64,000 bases of DNA from Advenella sp. S44 (GCF_002810445.1 NZ_NEXS01000009.1:496001-560000), one strand, 5' to 3'; shown: positions 48,300-57,983, counted from the first letter of the stretch. A program made the numbers and translations. The notes: a model not told the origin generated them from the sequence alone.

Positions 48300-50116
48300 C
48301 CTTGCGTCCTCTTGGGTACGATATTACGCGCCTCAAGAGGAGCCGGTTCGATTGGCGCGTCCGGCGGGACGGCCAGATACTTTAGCGTATCTTCAATAAT
48401 AGTGGCCGCGACCGGACCCGCAATCACGCTGCCGTAGTAGCCGCCCTTGCGTGGCTGGTCAAGCGTGACAGCCACGATAATGCGTGGCTTGGAAATCGGC
48501 GCCATTGCCACGAACGAACCACGATAATCCTTGCGGCTATAGTGTCCGTTAATAATTTTGCGCGCGGTGCCGCTTTTGCCGCCAATGCGGTAGCCCATCA
48601 CCTTGCCCTGGATTTTTGTACCTTCAGAGCCGGCGGCGCCTTCGAGCATTTCCCGGACCAAACGTGCGGTTTCGGGCTTATAGATCTGAATACTGGTGGG
48701 ATTGGACCGATTTTTTACGAGCGAGAGCGAGATCATATCGCCGTTGCGGGCCAGTGCCGTATAGGCGTGCGCCATTTGCAACAGGGAAACGGACAGGCCA
48801 TAGCCATACGCCATGGTCGCCCGTTCGATGGGACGCCAGCGCTCCCACGGGCGCACCCGTCCGGAAGCGGCGCCCGGAAATCCCATATTGGGCGCCTGCC
48901 CAAATCCGAGCGCATTGAAAACGGTCCACATTTGGTCTGAACGCAAACGCTCAGAAATCATGGTCATGCCGATATTGCTTGAGCGACGAATAATGCCCGC
49001 CACATCCAGCACACCGTTGCGCGTACTGACGTCCGTAATCGTTGCACCGTGATAGCGGTAAGTGCCGCGTCCAGTGTTGAATTTGGTTTTGGTGGTAACT
49101 GCGCCTGCATCCAGCGCCAGGGCCGCCACCAGCGGCTTCACAATAGAGCCCGGCTCAAACGTGTCGGTGATGGCCCGGTTGCGCAATGCAACGCCCCGCC
49201 GCTCTTGCGGATTGTTGGGGTTGTAGGTAGGCAGACTGACCATTGACAGAATTTCGCCATTCTGGGCGTCCACCACCACGGCCGCGCCCGAAGACGCTTC
49301 GTGTTCGGTAATCGCCTTTTGCAACGCTTTGGAGACCAGAAACTGCACGCGGCTGTCAACCGTCAGTTCCAGGTTCTGACCATCGCGCGCCGGCTCGACT
49401 TCTTGTGTGTCACCGATAATGCGACCCAGGCGATCACGCAGCACCTTGCGCAGTCCGGACTGGCCCGACAACTGTTTGTTGAACTCCAGCTCGACGCCTT
49501 CAATACCGCGATCTTCGATATTGGTAAAGCCCACAATGTGCGCCATCAGCGAACCTTGCGGGTAGGAGCGGCGGGTTTCGGACAACTGGCCGATACCGGG
49601 AATTTTCATTTTCTGGATTTCAGCCGCCGGCTCCATGGCCACCTGGCGACGCAGGTAGACAAAGGTTTTATCCGAGCTGCTCAGGCGTGTCGTCAGGTCT
49701 TTAAGCGACATGTTCAGCAACTGTGCCAGGCGCGCCAACTGTTCAGGGGTAGCGCTGCGGGTCTCTTCGGGTGAAGCCCAGATCGCTTTCGCCGGAATGC
49801 TGGTTGCAAGAAATTCTCCGTTGCGATCCAGCACGCGACCTCGGCTGGCCGGCAGCACCAACGTGCGTTCGTAGCGCTTACCGCCTTCGGCCTGCAGAAA
49901 ATCATTATTCATGGTCTGCAGGTAAAGTGACTTGGCGATCACTGTCGTGAATCCAAGGCTGATCACGACAAACAGCAAACGCGCGCGCCACTTGGGAATC
50001 TGCACATGCAGTACCGGGCTGCTGCTGTAGTAATGGTGCTGGGGCGTGCGTTTACCGGGTTGGTAACCGCCGCGTGGTGTTTTTTTTGATTTGAACAAAT
50101 CCAGATTCAGCTTCAT
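48296..50116 (-). CDS. ftsI: Septal peptidoglycan transpeptidase FtsI (PBP3)
   Basis: A 606-aa class B penicillin-binding protein. It has a cytoplasmic tail, one membrane helix (about 43-67), a pedestal domain (GRVLDRNGEFLATSIPA) and a transpeptidase domain with the active-site SxxK as EPGSIVKPL, SxN as RRSSNIGM and KSGTARK as the third motif. It crosslinks septal wall with FtsW. The stop overlaps murEF and the start overlaps ftsL (4 bp each). Confidence 0.97.
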   Translation of the reverse strand: MKLNLDLFKSKKTPRGGYQPGKRTPQHHYYSSSPVLHVQIPKWRARLLFVVISLGFTTVIAKSLYLQTMNNDFLQAEGGKRYERTLVLPASRGRVLDRNGEFLATSIPAKAIWASPEETRSATPEQLARLAQLLNMSLKDLTTRLSSSDKTFVYLRRQVAMEPAAEIQKMKIPGIGQLSETRRSYPQGSLMAHIVGFTNIEDRGIEGVELEFNKQLSGQSGLRKVLRDRLGRIIGDTQEVEPARDGQNLELTVDSRVQFLVSKALQKAITEHEASSGAAVVVDAQNGEILSMVSLPTYNPNNPQERRGVALRNRAITDTFEPGSIVKPLVAALALDAGAVTTKTKFNTGRGTYRYHGATITDVSTRNGVLDVAGIIRRSSNIGMTMISERLRSDQMWTVFNALGFGQAPNMGFPGAASGRVRPWERWRPIERATMAYGYGLSVSLLQMAHAYTALARNGDMISLSLVKNRSNPTSIQIYKPETARLVREMLEGAAGSEGTKIQGKVMGYRIGGKSGTARKIINGHYSRKDYRGSFVAMAPISKPRIIVAVTLDQPRKGGYYGSVIAGPVAATIIEDTLKYLAVPPDAPIEPAPLEARNIVPKRTQG

Positions 50117-50457
50117 TGCGCTCCCCCTGGCGCCGGTGAGGCAGCAGATTTTTTGGTGGCCGCTGCCGCCCGGGCAACGCCTGCTTTCATTTCCGCTTCC
50201 TTGATGAAAACGGTCTGATTAATCTGTGGGGTTTGCATACTGAGCTTATCGGACATCACCCGGTCGATATTGGCGCTGGTGGTCAGTTGCGCGCGCTCAA
50301 GCAGCAGGTGACGCCAGTCGACTTCCAGCGCGCGTTCCGCTGCCTGGGCGCGTCCGATATCAATATAGAGTAGGCGTTGCTGGTAGCGGCTCGACACCAG
50401 TGAGATGGAGCTGTACATGAAAAAACCGATCAGAAAAATTAGTGCGAGGCGGGCCAT
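50113..50457 (-). CDS. ftsL: Cell division protein FtsL
   Basis: A 114-aa bitopic protein: a short N-terminus, one membrane segment (about 4-22), then a heptad-rich periplasmic part ([23 protein letters not shown]) as expected for the coiled coil with FtsB. Sequence similarity in this family is low; position between rsmH and ftsI makes the call secure. It overlaps rsmH by 19 bp. Confidence 0.92.
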   Translation of the reverse strand: MARLALIFLIGFFMYSSISLVSSRYQQRLLYIDIGRAQAAERALEVDWRHLLLERAQLTTSANIDRVMSDKLSMQTPQINQTVFIKEAEMKAGVARAAAATKKSAASPAPGGAQ

Positions 50458-51518
50458 GACCCTCTCCTTTTCTGTGTGTCCATGCCAGGCAGCGCCGAGC
50501 GAATCGCATTTTCATGCGCCTGATTCCAGGCCGCACCGGTGCGCTCGGCGATGCGCAGCACTGCGGAACGGGAGCGCGGGTTCGCGCGAACTTCATTTTC
50601 CTGGGCCAGCACCCGGCCCAGGTTTTTCAGCACAGGATCAGGCATTTCACTCTCGCGCAAAGGCATACGGGCAAGCTCAGCCGGCAGCGTCGAGGCTGCG
50701 GCAAAGCACTGCTTGACCATACGGTCTTCAAGAGAATGAAAACTGATCACCGCCATTCTTCCTTGTGGAGCCAGCACCTTCAGAATTGACGCGAGGGTGT
50801 CCGCCAGTTCCTTGAGTTCTTCATTGATGTGAATCCGTATAGCCTGAAAGGTACGTGTGGCCGGATGTTGACCTTTTTCCCGCGTACGGACGACGTTTGC
50901 GACGAGCTCGGCAAGTTCGAGCGTTGTGCACAAAGGGCTGGATTGGCGGCGAGCATCAACCGCCTTTGCAATCTGGAAAGCAAACCGTTCTTCGCCATAA
51001 TATTTAATGACCTCCTTGATGTTGTCCACACTGGCCTGAGCCAGCCATTGCGCAGCCGTCTGACCGCGACTTGTATCCATTCGCATGTCCAGTGGCCCGT
51101 CCCGCATGAACGAAAACCCCCGGGCAGCATCGTCAATCTGTGGCGATGAAACGCCTAAATCCATCATGACGCCATCTACCTGCGTCACGCCCCGCTCGGC
51201 CAGCGCCTGCACCATGGTGGCAAAGCCATCATGAACAACCGTGACCCTGGCATCTTCGCGACTTAACTGCATTGCCGCTTCGATCGCTCGCGGATCTTTA
51301 TCAAACACAAACAACCTGGCACTTTCGCTCAGGGCGGACAACAGCAGGCGACTGTGCCCACCCCGACCAAAAGTTCCATCTACGAACACACCATCGCGCT
51401 TTGCCGGTGGCGCCCACTGCCGGACTGCTGCAGATTTGGCATGAAAATCGGCAAGTACCAGTGCATTGACGGTTTCTTCAAACAAAACCGGCTTGTGCTC
51501 GTATTCCGCGTTTGCCAT
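50439..51518 (-). CDS. rsmH: 16S rRNA m4C1402 methyltransferase RsmH
   Basis: A 359-aa SAM methyltransferase (formerly MraW). It has [31 protein letters not shown] (SAM loop), [40 protein letters not shown] and [18 protein letters not shown]. About 30 extra residues between VLADF and GVFVDG are a local insertion. The ATG at 51518 shares a base with the mraZ stop (TGATG), so a GTG three bases upstream is less likely. Confidence 0.97.
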   Translation of the reverse strand: MANAEYEHKPVLFEETVNALVLADFHAKSAAVRQWAPPAKRDGVFVDGTFGRGGHSRLLLSALSESARLFVFDKDPRAIEAAMQLSREDARVTVVHDGFATMVQALAERGVTQVDGVMMDLGVSSPQIDDAARGFSFMRDGPLDMRMDTSRGQTAAQWLAQASVDNIKEVIKYYGEERFAFQIAKAVDARRQSSPLCTTLELAELVANVVRTREKGQHPATRTFQAIRIHINEELKELADTLASILKVLAPQGRMAVISFHSLEDRMVKQCFAAASTLPAELARMPLRESEMPDPVLKNLGRVLAQENEVRANPRSRSAVLRIAERTGAAWNQAHENAIRSALPGMDTQKRRGSWPASH

Positions 51519-51949
51519 CACAGTGAAAAATGCTCAAGACTGTCTGGCAAACCCTTGGCCAGATCCTGCGCCTGTTGCTGCGCAAAGATCGCGGCATCCC
51601 ATAAATCAAAGTGTTTCCCCATACCCACCAGCACCACGTCTTTCACAATGCTGGTCGCCATGCGCAGTTCCGGCGCGATCAGAATACGACCCGAACCATC
51701 GATTTCCACATCCTGGGCATTGCCCAGCAACATGCGCTGTACATGACGGGCCGACATGGGGAAAGCCATAATCGCTTCGCGCTTCTCTTCCCATACCGGC
51801 CTGGGGTAAATAAGCAAACCGCCGTCAAAATTGCGGGTCACCGTCAGGGCGCCGTCTGCGGCTTCGGCCAGGGCGTCACGATACCGGGTCGGAATAGTCA
51901 TCCGGCCCTTGGCATCCAGCGTGAGTGCACTGTTCCCCTGAAATATCAC
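51518..51949 (-). CDS. mraZ: Transcriptional regulator MraZ
   Basis: A 143-aa protein with two AbrB-like MraZ domains: [25 protein letters not shown] at the start and [18 protein letters not shown] in the second half. MraZ rings bind repeated TGGGA-type boxes and repress their own cluster in E. coli. Such boxes stand directly upstream here. A GTG start at 51949 is chosen because it fits the family N-terminus; a GTG at 51970 in frame would run into the boxes. Confidence 0.95.
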   Translation of the reverse strand: MIFQGNSALTLDAKGRMTIPTRYRDALAEAADGALTVTRNFDGGLLIYPRPVWEEKREAIMAFPMSARHVQRMLLGNAQDVEIDGSGRILIAPELRMATSIVKDVVLVGMGKHFDLWDAAIFAQQQAQDLAKGLPDSLEHFSL

Positions 51950-51954
51950 TTTTA

Positions 51955-51990
51955 TCCCACAATTTTGCACAAAATCCTACTTTTTCCCAC
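51955..51990 (-). promoter_or_regulatory. MraZ operator: four 10-bp-phased boxes
   Basis: Minus-strand hexamers GTGGGA (51990-51985), GTAGGA (51980-51975), GTGCAA (51970-51965, degenerate) and GTGGGA (51960-51955) repeat at exactly 10-bp steps between the predicted promoter and the mraZ start. This matches MraZ direct-repeat operators (TGGGN every 10 bp) and predicts autorepression. Confidence 0.75.
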
Positions 51991-52017
51991 TTTAAGTGAA
52001 TGCGCGCAAATGGTCAA
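51989..52017 (-). promoter_or_regulatory. Predicted promoter of the mraZ/division cluster
   Basis: Minus strand -35 TTGACC (52017-52012), a 17-bp spacer and -10 TAAAGT (51994-51989). The -10 touches the first MraZ box, so MraZ binding would block initiation. Confidence 0.65.
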
Positions 52018-52201
52018 GCTCTATTTCGTTGACTTTTTTCAATCACAACAAAGACTTAGCCAACTTCGCCGAAAACGCGAAATTTTTTTTATTAAAAATC
52101 AGGGAGTTAAAATTAATTACAAGGAAATGTCAGAAACGGTCGCTAATTTCGGAATAATTATTAGCATTTATTAACATTAGCGACGTGTAAGCAAAAGAAA
52201 A

Positions 52202-52581
52202 CAGGAAAGGTCTGTAAGCCGGATTCTGTAAACCGGTTTCCCGGTTGGCAATCATTCCTCTGGCAACCTTATTACTAAGGCACTCAAGCCATCTACCCGC
52301 ATGCTTGGACGAGCCGCCCTTCGTGACGAATCACACGCATGCCTATTTGATGTTGCTCCGGATAGAGGTTACCGCGTTTCACCCTGACGCGCTGTCATCC
52401 TTGCGGATGACGCCATACGGAAGTTGCCGTATCAGTGCGGTTAAGCCCGCGCGCCAGTCTCGTCTCTGTGGCCCTGTTCCTCAACGGCGTAAGCCGCCGG
52501 ACGGCTGTTAGCCGCTATCCTGCCCTGCGGAGTCCGGACATTCCTCGATACCAATGTACCGCGATTGCCCAACCTTCCCTG
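52202..52581 (-). ncRNA. rnpB: RNase P RNA, bacterial type A
   Basis: About 380 nt with the conserved cores of RNase P RNA: GAGGAATGTCCGGACTCC and GCAGGGCAGG near the 5' side, GTGAAACGCGGTAACCTC in the centre, and AGATGGCTTGAGTG plus the CGGCTTACAGA 3' end. The ends were set by the P1 helix, CAGGGAAGGT (52581-52572) pairing with ACCTTTCCTG (52211-52202) with one G-U pair. A TACAAT -10 lies at 52595-52590 and a T-rich run follows the 3' end. It processes tRNA 5' leaders. Confidence 0.95.
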
Positions 52582-52714
52582 CAACTACTATTGTAACCGT
52601 GATAATGCCCCTCTAGCCAGCGATATCCACAAGTGGGCCCAGGAATAATGAGACAATGTTGGTATTGTTTAATTTTCAGCTCTTTCAGGCTCTTTTTCAG
52701 GTTCGCAGTTCCTT

Positions 52715-54535
52715 ATGGCAGCAAATACGCTCATCACGCTTCTGAACGCTCAACTGGCCTTCGGCCATCATGCCCTGCTCGACCACGCCACGCTTACGAT
52801 TAATGAGGCAGACCGCATTGGCCTGATCGGACGCAACGGCGCCGGTAAATCTTCTTTGCTACGCATACTGGACGGCCGCGCCGACCCGGACGACGGCGAA
52901 GTTTCGCGCCTCGGATCACTGCGTTCCATGACCGTCGAACAGGAGCCGCAACTTCCCGAAGATGGCACGATTTACGATACGATCGTCGGCGATTTTCTAA
53001 GCACCGAAGATTGGCAACGGCCAACACGTGCAAACATGATTATTGAAGAACTGGGCTTGTCGCCGGACAGTGTGATTGCCGGCCTGTCCGGTGGCACCCG
53101 CAAGCGCATCGCCCTGGCGCAGGCATTTGTGGAGCAACCCGATCTGCTACTGCTGGACGAACCGACCAACCACCTAGACTTTCAGGGCATTGCCTGGCTT
53201 GAAAAACGCATTTTGCAAAATCGCGGTGCATGCGTGGTCATCACCCATGATCGGCGTTTTCTGGATGCGATCACAACCCGCATCGTGGAGCTTGACCGCG
53301 GCAAACTGCACAGCTATCCGGGTTCATTCAGCCAGTGGCAGGTGCACAAAGCCGAATGGCTCGCCGCTGAAAGGTTGCAGAATGAGCGTTTTGACAAGGT
53401 CCTGGCTCAGGAAGAAGTGTGGATACGCAAGGGCGTGGAAGCCCGCCGCACCCGCAACGAAGGTCGGGTAAAACGGCTGGAGCAGTTAAGGCGCGAGCGT
53501 AGTGAACGGCGCGAACGCGTCGGCAATGTAAACTTTGCGGTGACCACTGGTGAGCGCTCGGGCAAACTGGTCGCCGAACTGGAAAACGTCAGCAAGTCGT
53601 TTGCGGACAAAACAGTGATCCGCGACTATTCCACGACCATTATGCGCGGCGACCGAATCGGTATAATCGGCCCCAATGGCGCCGGCAAGACGACACTGCT
53701 CAAGATCATCCTGGGCAAACTCGAACCCGACAGCGGCAACGTCAGACTGGGCACCAATCTGTCCGTCGCTTATTTTGACCAGATGCGTGAGCAGCTTGAT
53801 GACAATGCCGCGCTGACTGAAGTGATCAACCCTGGCAGCGAATGGGTGGAAATCGGCAACCAGCGAAAGCATGTCATGAGTTATCTGGGCGACTTCCTTT
53901 TCTCTCCGGCGCGAGCCCAGTCTCCAGTGTCGAGCCTGTCGGGTGGAGAGCGCGCGCGCCTGCTGCTGGCTCGTCTTTTTGCGCGTCCGGCCAATGTTCT
54001 GGTCATGGATGAACCCACCAACGACCTGGACATTGAGACCCTGGAACTGCTCGAAGAACTGCTGCAGGAATTTTCCGGCACCGTGCTGCTGGTCAGCCAC
54101 GACAGAACGTTTCTGAACAATGTGATTACCCAGACCATTGCCTGCGAAGGCGATGGCCAGTGGCGCGATTACGTCGGCGGCTATGATGACTGGCTGTCGC
54201 AGCGCCCGGCTTCCATACAGGCCAGACAGGACAATGCAGCCACGTCGGGTTCAGCAAAAAGCACAGCAGGTCAGTCACAGACAAACGTACGCAAAGAAGG
54301 CAAATCGGGGCGACTTAGCAACTGGGAACAGCAGGAGCTGGATCGCATTCCTCAGGACATTGTGGCGCTGGAAACAGAACAGGGCGAACTGACGCAACTT
54401 CTGTCGGAGCCTGACCTATATGCGGATGGCCCCGAGAAGGCCGCAGGCATTCACGAGCGGTTGCTGGAAATTGAAGAGGCGCTGCTAGCCAAACTGGAAC
54501 GCTGGGAACTGCTTGAGAGCAAGAAAAACGGCTGA
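52715..54535 (+). CDS. uup: ABC-F family ATPase (Uup type)
   Basis: A 606-aa cytosolic protein with two ABC ATPase domains and no membrane segments. The first has GRNGAGKSS, LSGGTRKRIALAQAF and LLLDEPTNHLDFQG; the second has GPNGAGKTT, LSGGERARLLLARLF and LVMDEPTNDLDIETLELLE. Between them lies the basic linker (VEARRTRNEGRVKRLEQLRRER), and a C-terminal helical coil (from about 535) is the Uup DNA-binding type. Uup/ABC-F proteins act on ribosomes or DNA intermediates. It ends base-to-base with the O-methyltransferase gene on the other strand. Confidence 0.9.
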   Translation: MAANTLITLLNAQLAFGHHALLDHATLTINEADRIGLIGRNGAGKSSLLRILDGRADPDDGEVSRLGSLRSMTVEQEPQLPEDGTIYDTIVGDFLSTEDWQRPTRANMIIEELGLSPDSVIAGLSGGTRKRIALAQAFVEQPDLLLLDEPTNHLDFQGIAWLEKRILQNRGACVVITHDRRFLDAITTRIVELDRGKLHSYPGSFSQWQVHKAEWLAAERLQNERFDKVLAQEEVWIRKGVEARRTRNEGRVKRLEQLRRERSERRERVGNVNFAVTTGERSGKLVAELENVSKSFADKTVIRDYSTTIMRGDRIGIIGPNGAGKTTLLKIILGKLEPDSGNVRLGTNLSVAYFDQMREQLDDNAALTEVINPGSEWVEIGNQRKHVMSYLGDFLFSPARAQSPVSSLSGGERARLLLARLFARPANVLVMDEPTNDLDIETLELLEELLQEFSGTVLLVSHDRTFLNNVITQTIACEGDGQWRDYVGGYDDWLSQRPASIQARQDNAATSGSAKSTAGQSQTNVRKEGKSGRLSNWEQQELDRIPQDIVALETEQGELTQLLSEPDLYADGPEKAAGIHERLLEIEEALLAKLERWELLESKKNG

Positions 54536-55216
54536 TCAGCCGTTAACAATAGCCACCGACAAGCCATCCCAGCCTTTGCTGCCCACGGTCTGAAAGGCCG
54601 TGGCCGACAGACTGGCATTTCCTGCCATGTCGTCGAAGAATCGACGCAGCCCCTGGATATTGGTACCCTCTGAGTGCGCATCCAGAACCTGCCCCTGACG
54701 CACCACATTATCGGCCACAATCACGGTGCCCGGCGCTGACAGCTTTAACGCCAGCTCCAAATAAATAGGATTGTTTTCCTTGTCGGCATCCATGAAAATA
54801 AAATCAAAAGGCGCAGCGCCTTCATCAATGAGCGCCTGCATTGAATCAGCTGCCCGCCCCAGGCGAATCTGGACCCGATCTTCCACGCCCGCAATACGCA
54901 GGCTTTCACGCGCCACTTTCACATATTCTTCGTCAAAATCCAGCGTCAGCAGGCGCCCATCCGGCCCCATACCCAACGCCATCCACACCGTACTGTAAGC
55001 ACCCAGCGTGCCCAGTTCCAGGATGCGTCGGGCACCCTTGATTCGCACCAGCAGGTTCAGCAACTTGCCCTGGTTGGGCGCCACCTGAATCGCCGGCATG
55101 GCGTGCGCTTCGCAATGCGCAAGCACTTTGGCAGGGATCGTGTCGTCTGCCAGAAGCAGGTTGTTGAAATAATCATCGACTGCGAGGTAACGTTGGGGAG
55201 TAATTTGAATTTTCAT
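54536..55216 (-). CDS. Class I SAM-dependent O-methyltransferase
   Basis: A 226-aa protein of the catechol/caffeoyl-CoA O-methyltransferase family. It has RRILELGTLGAYSTVWMALGM (SAM motif I), LTLDFDEEYVKVARESL, FIFMDADKENNPIYLELAL (metal-binding Asp) and GTVIVADNVVRQGQVLD. It should methylate a small catechol-like hydroxyl with Mg2+; the substrate is unknown. It lies 29 bp after pyrC on the same strand and may be co-transcribed with it. Confidence 0.9.
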   Translation of the reverse strand: MKIQITPQRYLAVDDYFNNLLLADDTIPAKVLAHCEAHAMPAIQVAPNQGKLLNLLVRIKGARRILELGTLGAYSTVWMALGMGPDGRLLTLDFDEEYVKVARESLRIAGVEDRVQIRLGRAADSMQALIDEGAAPFDFIFMDADKENNPIYLELALKLSAPGTVIVADNVVRQGQVLDAHSEGTNIQGLRRFFDDMAGNASLSATAFQTVGSKGWDGLSVAIVNG

Positions 55217-55245
55217 GATGGTTTGATTCTATATAGATACAAGGG

Positions 55246-56307
55246 TTAACCGGCAAATGACCATTGCAATGTTTCGCCTGCTGCCAACGGCACCAGTTCG
55301 GTCGCGCCGTAGGCAAGCGTATAGGGAATATCATAGGCCTTGCGCTCCAGTGTTATTGTTGCAGTATTGACCGGCAATCCGTAAAAGGCAGGACCATTCA
55401 AGCTGGCGAAAGCCTCTAGCCTGTCCAGTCGTCCGGCTTGCTCAAATGCGGTGGCGTACAGTTCCATGGCGTGCAAGGCCGTATAACAGCCGGCGCACCC
55501 ACAGGCATGCTCTTTCAGCCCGCGGGCGTGGGGCGCGCTATCGGTTCCCAGGAAGAACCGGTCGCTATCTCCCGTGGCCGCAGCCACCAGCGCCAGACGA
55601 TGCGTTTCGCGCTTCAATACCGGCAAACAGTAATAATGAGGCCGGATGCCGCCCGTGAAAATGGCATTGCGGTTAAAAAGCAGATGATGCGCCGTGATCG
55701 TGGCTGCTATCGGTCCTTCTGCCTGCGTCACGTAATCGACGCCCTCCTTGGTCGTAATATGCTCGAATACGACCTTGAGCGCCGGATAACGCTGACGCAG
55801 CGGAATCATCACCCGATCAATGAATGCGGCCTCGCGATCAAACAGATCGACGGTCTGGTCGGTCACCTCCCCGTGCACCAGCAATGGTACGCCGTGTTTT
55901 TCCATCGCAGCCAGCGCCTTGTCGCACTGATCCAGCAAATTAGTCACACCCGCATCCGAATTGGTCGTCGCGCCTGCAGGATAGAGTTTGACTGCATGCA
56001 CAAAATCCGATTGCGCGACCAGCGCGATTTCCTCCGCCGTCGTCCCTTCAGTCAGATAAAGCGTCATCAATGGCGTAAACGCAGCCGCATCGCTGCCTGC
56101 TTTGCCTAGCGCCGCAACGATACGGTCCCGATAGGCGCCGGCCTGTGCCACGGTGGTGACCGGTGGTCGCAGATTGGGCATGATAATGGCGCGGTGGAAC
56201 TGGTGCGCCGAATGCGCGACCACGGCCTGCAGTGCCTCATCGTCACGCAGGTGCAAATGCCAGTCATCTGGCTGAATAAGGGTAATGGCGGTATCTGTAA
56301 TCAGCAT
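55246..56307 (-). CDS. pyrC: Dihydroorotase PyrC
   Basis: A 353-aa zinc amidohydrolase closing carbamoyl-aspartate to dihydroorotate in pyrimidine synthesis. It has DDWHLHLRD (HxH metal motif), IIMPNLRPPVTTV, KLYPAGATTNSDAGV (the carbamylated Lys), LVHGEVTD, VFEHITTK and FLGTDSAPHARGLKE. Length fits the E. coli-type PyrC (about 348 aa). Confidence 0.96.
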   Translation of the reverse strand: MLITDTAITLIQPDDWHLHLRDDEALQAVVAHSAHQFHRAIIMPNLRPPVTTVAQAGAYRDRIVAALGKAGSDAAAFTPLMTLYLTEGTTAEEIALVAQSDFVHAVKLYPAGATTNSDAGVTNLLDQCDKALAAMEKHGVPLLVHGEVTDQTVDLFDREAAFIDRVMIPLRQRYPALKVVFEHITTKEGVDYVTQAEGPIAATITAHHLLFNRNAIFTGGIRPHYYCLPVLKRETHRLALVAAATGDSDRFFLGTDSAPHARGLKEHACGCAGCYTALHAMELYATAFEQAGRLDRLEAFASLNGPAFYGLPVNTATITLERKAYDIPYTLAYGATELVPLAAGETLQWSFAG

Positions 56308-56691
56308 AAGTTCATGGAGTCCTTTTGATGACCCATACTATACAGAAAACCGCAGGGGAAATTGAGGCTTGCGCGTCGGGCCCGGGTTGAAAGTCGCCAT
56401 AAAAGACGAGTGTTTGCGCTGAATGCGGGCTGAAAATTCGTTAGCGGCCCCGCTTATCGCGGCTTGCCGGCCACAATGCTAATAATTCCTAACAAATGGC
56501 AGATTATCGGAAAAAACCGAAAACCGCGTTAACGACCAAGCTAATTTGGTTAACTTCTTCTATCTTGCATATAAAAAACAATATTTGTATTTTTCTTCAA
56601 TTTGCCGCAAAAAAAAACTATGCAAGAGGCAAATTACACGTTATTCTCTGCCTGTACGAATATACACACGCCTTTATGGAGATTTACAAAT
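56308..56691. other. AT-rich intergenic region before the SWIB gene
   Basis: 384 bp with conspicuous A/T tracts from about 56480 onward (several A-runs of 5-9). It presumably holds divergent promoters for pyrC and the SWIB gene; no single promoter is compelling. Small open frames here look random. Confidence 0.5.
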
Positions 56692-56967
56692 ATGGCAACA
56701 ACTTCAGAAAAACCAGCCCGTAAGCCAAACGCAGCTTTCATGAAACCGCTGACTCCCAGCGATGAGCTGGCTCAAGTAATCGGCAGTGATCCGTTACCTC
56801 GTACAGAAGTGACCAAGAAAATCTGGGAATACATCAAAAAACACGATCTGCAGGATCCCAAAAACCGTCGCAACATCAACGCCGACGACAAACTGCGCCC
56901 CATTTTCGGTAAAGACCAGGTCAGCATGTTCGAAATGACAAAACTGGTCAGCACACATCTGAAATAA
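56692..56967 (+). CDS. SWIB/MDM2 domain protein
   Basis: A 91-aa small protein consisting almost entirely of a SWIB domain (about 18-88): FMKPLTPSDELAQVIGSDPLPRTEV, IWEYIKKHDLQDPKNRRNINADDKL and a C-terminal MFEMTKLVSTHLK. SWIB is best known from eukaryotic chromatin remodelling factors but also occurs as short stand-alone proteins in Chlamydia and many proteobacteria, where its role is unclear (nucleoid binding is suggested). The start at 56692 is used because the N-terminus is then Lys/Pro-rich as in relatives; GGAG lies 10 bases upstream. A strong terminator follows. Confidence 0.9.
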   Translation: MATTSEKPARKPNAAFMKPLTPSDELAQVIGSDPLPRTEVTKKIWEYIKKHDLQDPKNRRNINADDKLRPIFGKDQVSMFEMTKLVSTHLK

Positions 56968-56986
56968 TCGGCTGTGCATTACCCAG

Positions 56987-57017
56987 AAAAAACGAATCCC
57001 GAGGGGTTCGTTTTTTT
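56987..57017 (+). terminator. Rho-independent terminator of the SWIB gene
   Basis: CGAATCCC-GA-GGGGTTCG (one G-T pair) followed by seven T, 20-50 bp after the SWIB stop codon; an A-run precedes the stem, so it may work in both directions. Confidence 0.85.
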
Positions 57018-57057
57018 ATGTCTTTTTTAGTTTTTATTCCCTTCTTTTCGAACGGGT

Positions 57058-57160
57058 TTGCATGGCTCATGCAGCAGTGACGAAGGGACGCATGGTTCCA
57101 ATAGCGCGGGCAGCACAAATGCATGGCTCAAATGGCGCGAGCAAGGGTTGCATGGCTCGG
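57058..57160. repeat. Degenerate GCATGGCTC repeat cluster
   Basis: GCATGGCTC or GCATGGTTC occurs four times within about 100 bp (near 57060, 57090, 57120 and 57149). Two occurrences are followed by similar tails (CAATAGCGCGGGCA and AAATGGCGCGAGCA), suggesting a decayed tandem unit of about 30 bp. It lies between the SWIB terminator and the GntR stop. Confidence 0.5.
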
Positions 57161-57201
57161 CCAACAGCGCAGATGCCATTGTGCCCGCTTGCCCGTCATT
57201 A

Positions 57202-57927
57202 TCACGACACGCTTTCAACACTGCGCATAAAAATCCGAATTACATTTGTCAGATGCGCACGCATGGCCTGCCTTGCCCCATCTGCGTCCTGCTTTTCCAG
57301 TGCAAGCAATATGTGATGATGCTCCAATTGCGACCTCAAGGGCATATCGTCCGGTGTATACAGCTGCTGTAATCGACCAAAGAGCTCGGTGTACTGTTTG
57401 CCCAAAAGATATCGCACAAAAAAAGCGTAGGCGCCGTTTTCCGCCGCCTCGGCAATTCGGATGTGAAATAGCCGATCACCGATATGATCCTGGGAGTGAT
57501 TCAAATTGTCCTGAACATTCATCAGATACGCTTCTTTAATGGCCTGCATTTGTTCGTCGCTGCGCCGCTGTGCTGCCAGCGCCGCGATTTCCGGCTCCAG
57601 CAAAAGACGCGCCTGCAACAATTCAAATGGTGTCACCTCTGTTGAGGTCGCAAGATGGGGTAACAATTTGGGATGTATCGGCGGATCTTCATGAGTCACC
57701 TGAGCCGGCCCGCGCTGGCGTACGTACACGCCACTGCCTAGCCTGACCTCAACCCAGCCCGACACCTCAAGCGCAATAATCGCTTCCCTCACCGAAGTGC
57801 GACTTGCCTGGAACTGGCTGGCGAGCTCTCTTTCAGGCGGGATACGACTGCCCACCGGGTAACTATTATTCTGGATTTTGTCGCGGATGCTTGCGGCAAT
57901 CCGTTGGTAAACGCGATCACTTTCCAT
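57202..57927 (-). CDS. GntR/FadR-family regulator of the fuconate operon
   Basis: A 241-aa regulator with an N-terminal GntR winged helix (IRDKIQNNSYPVGSRIPPERELASQFQASRTSVREAIIALE) and a C-terminal all-helical FCD domain (FELLQARLLLEPEIAALAAQ), the ligand-binding part that usually holds a metal. It is divergent from the fuconate dehydratase gene with 149 bp between starts. FadR-type operators (TGGTCnGACCA) stand three times in that gap, so it most likely represses the catabolic operon and itself until a sugar acid binds. Confidence 0.9.
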   Translation of the reverse strand: MESDRVYQRIAASIRDKIQNNSYPVGSRIPPERELASQFQASRTSVREAIIALEVSGWVEVRLGSGVYVRQRGPAQVTHEDPPIHPKLLPHLATSTEVTPFELLQARLLLEPEIAALAAQRRSDEQMQAIKEAYLMNVQDNLNHSQDHIGDRLFHIRIAEAAENGAYAFFVRYLLGKQYTELFGRLQQLYTPDDMPLRSQLEHHHILLALEKQDADGARQAMRAHLTNVIRIFMRSVESVS

Positions 57928-57983
57928 GGATGACTCTAATAATTGATTGAAAAAACTTGCAAACTGTCGCCATTTCGCCTAAA

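Noticed and set aside
56496-56743. Short frames in the AT-rich gap before the SWIB gene
   Set aside because: Lys/Ile/Asn-rich translations reflect base composition, and they overlap the SWIB leader in other frames.
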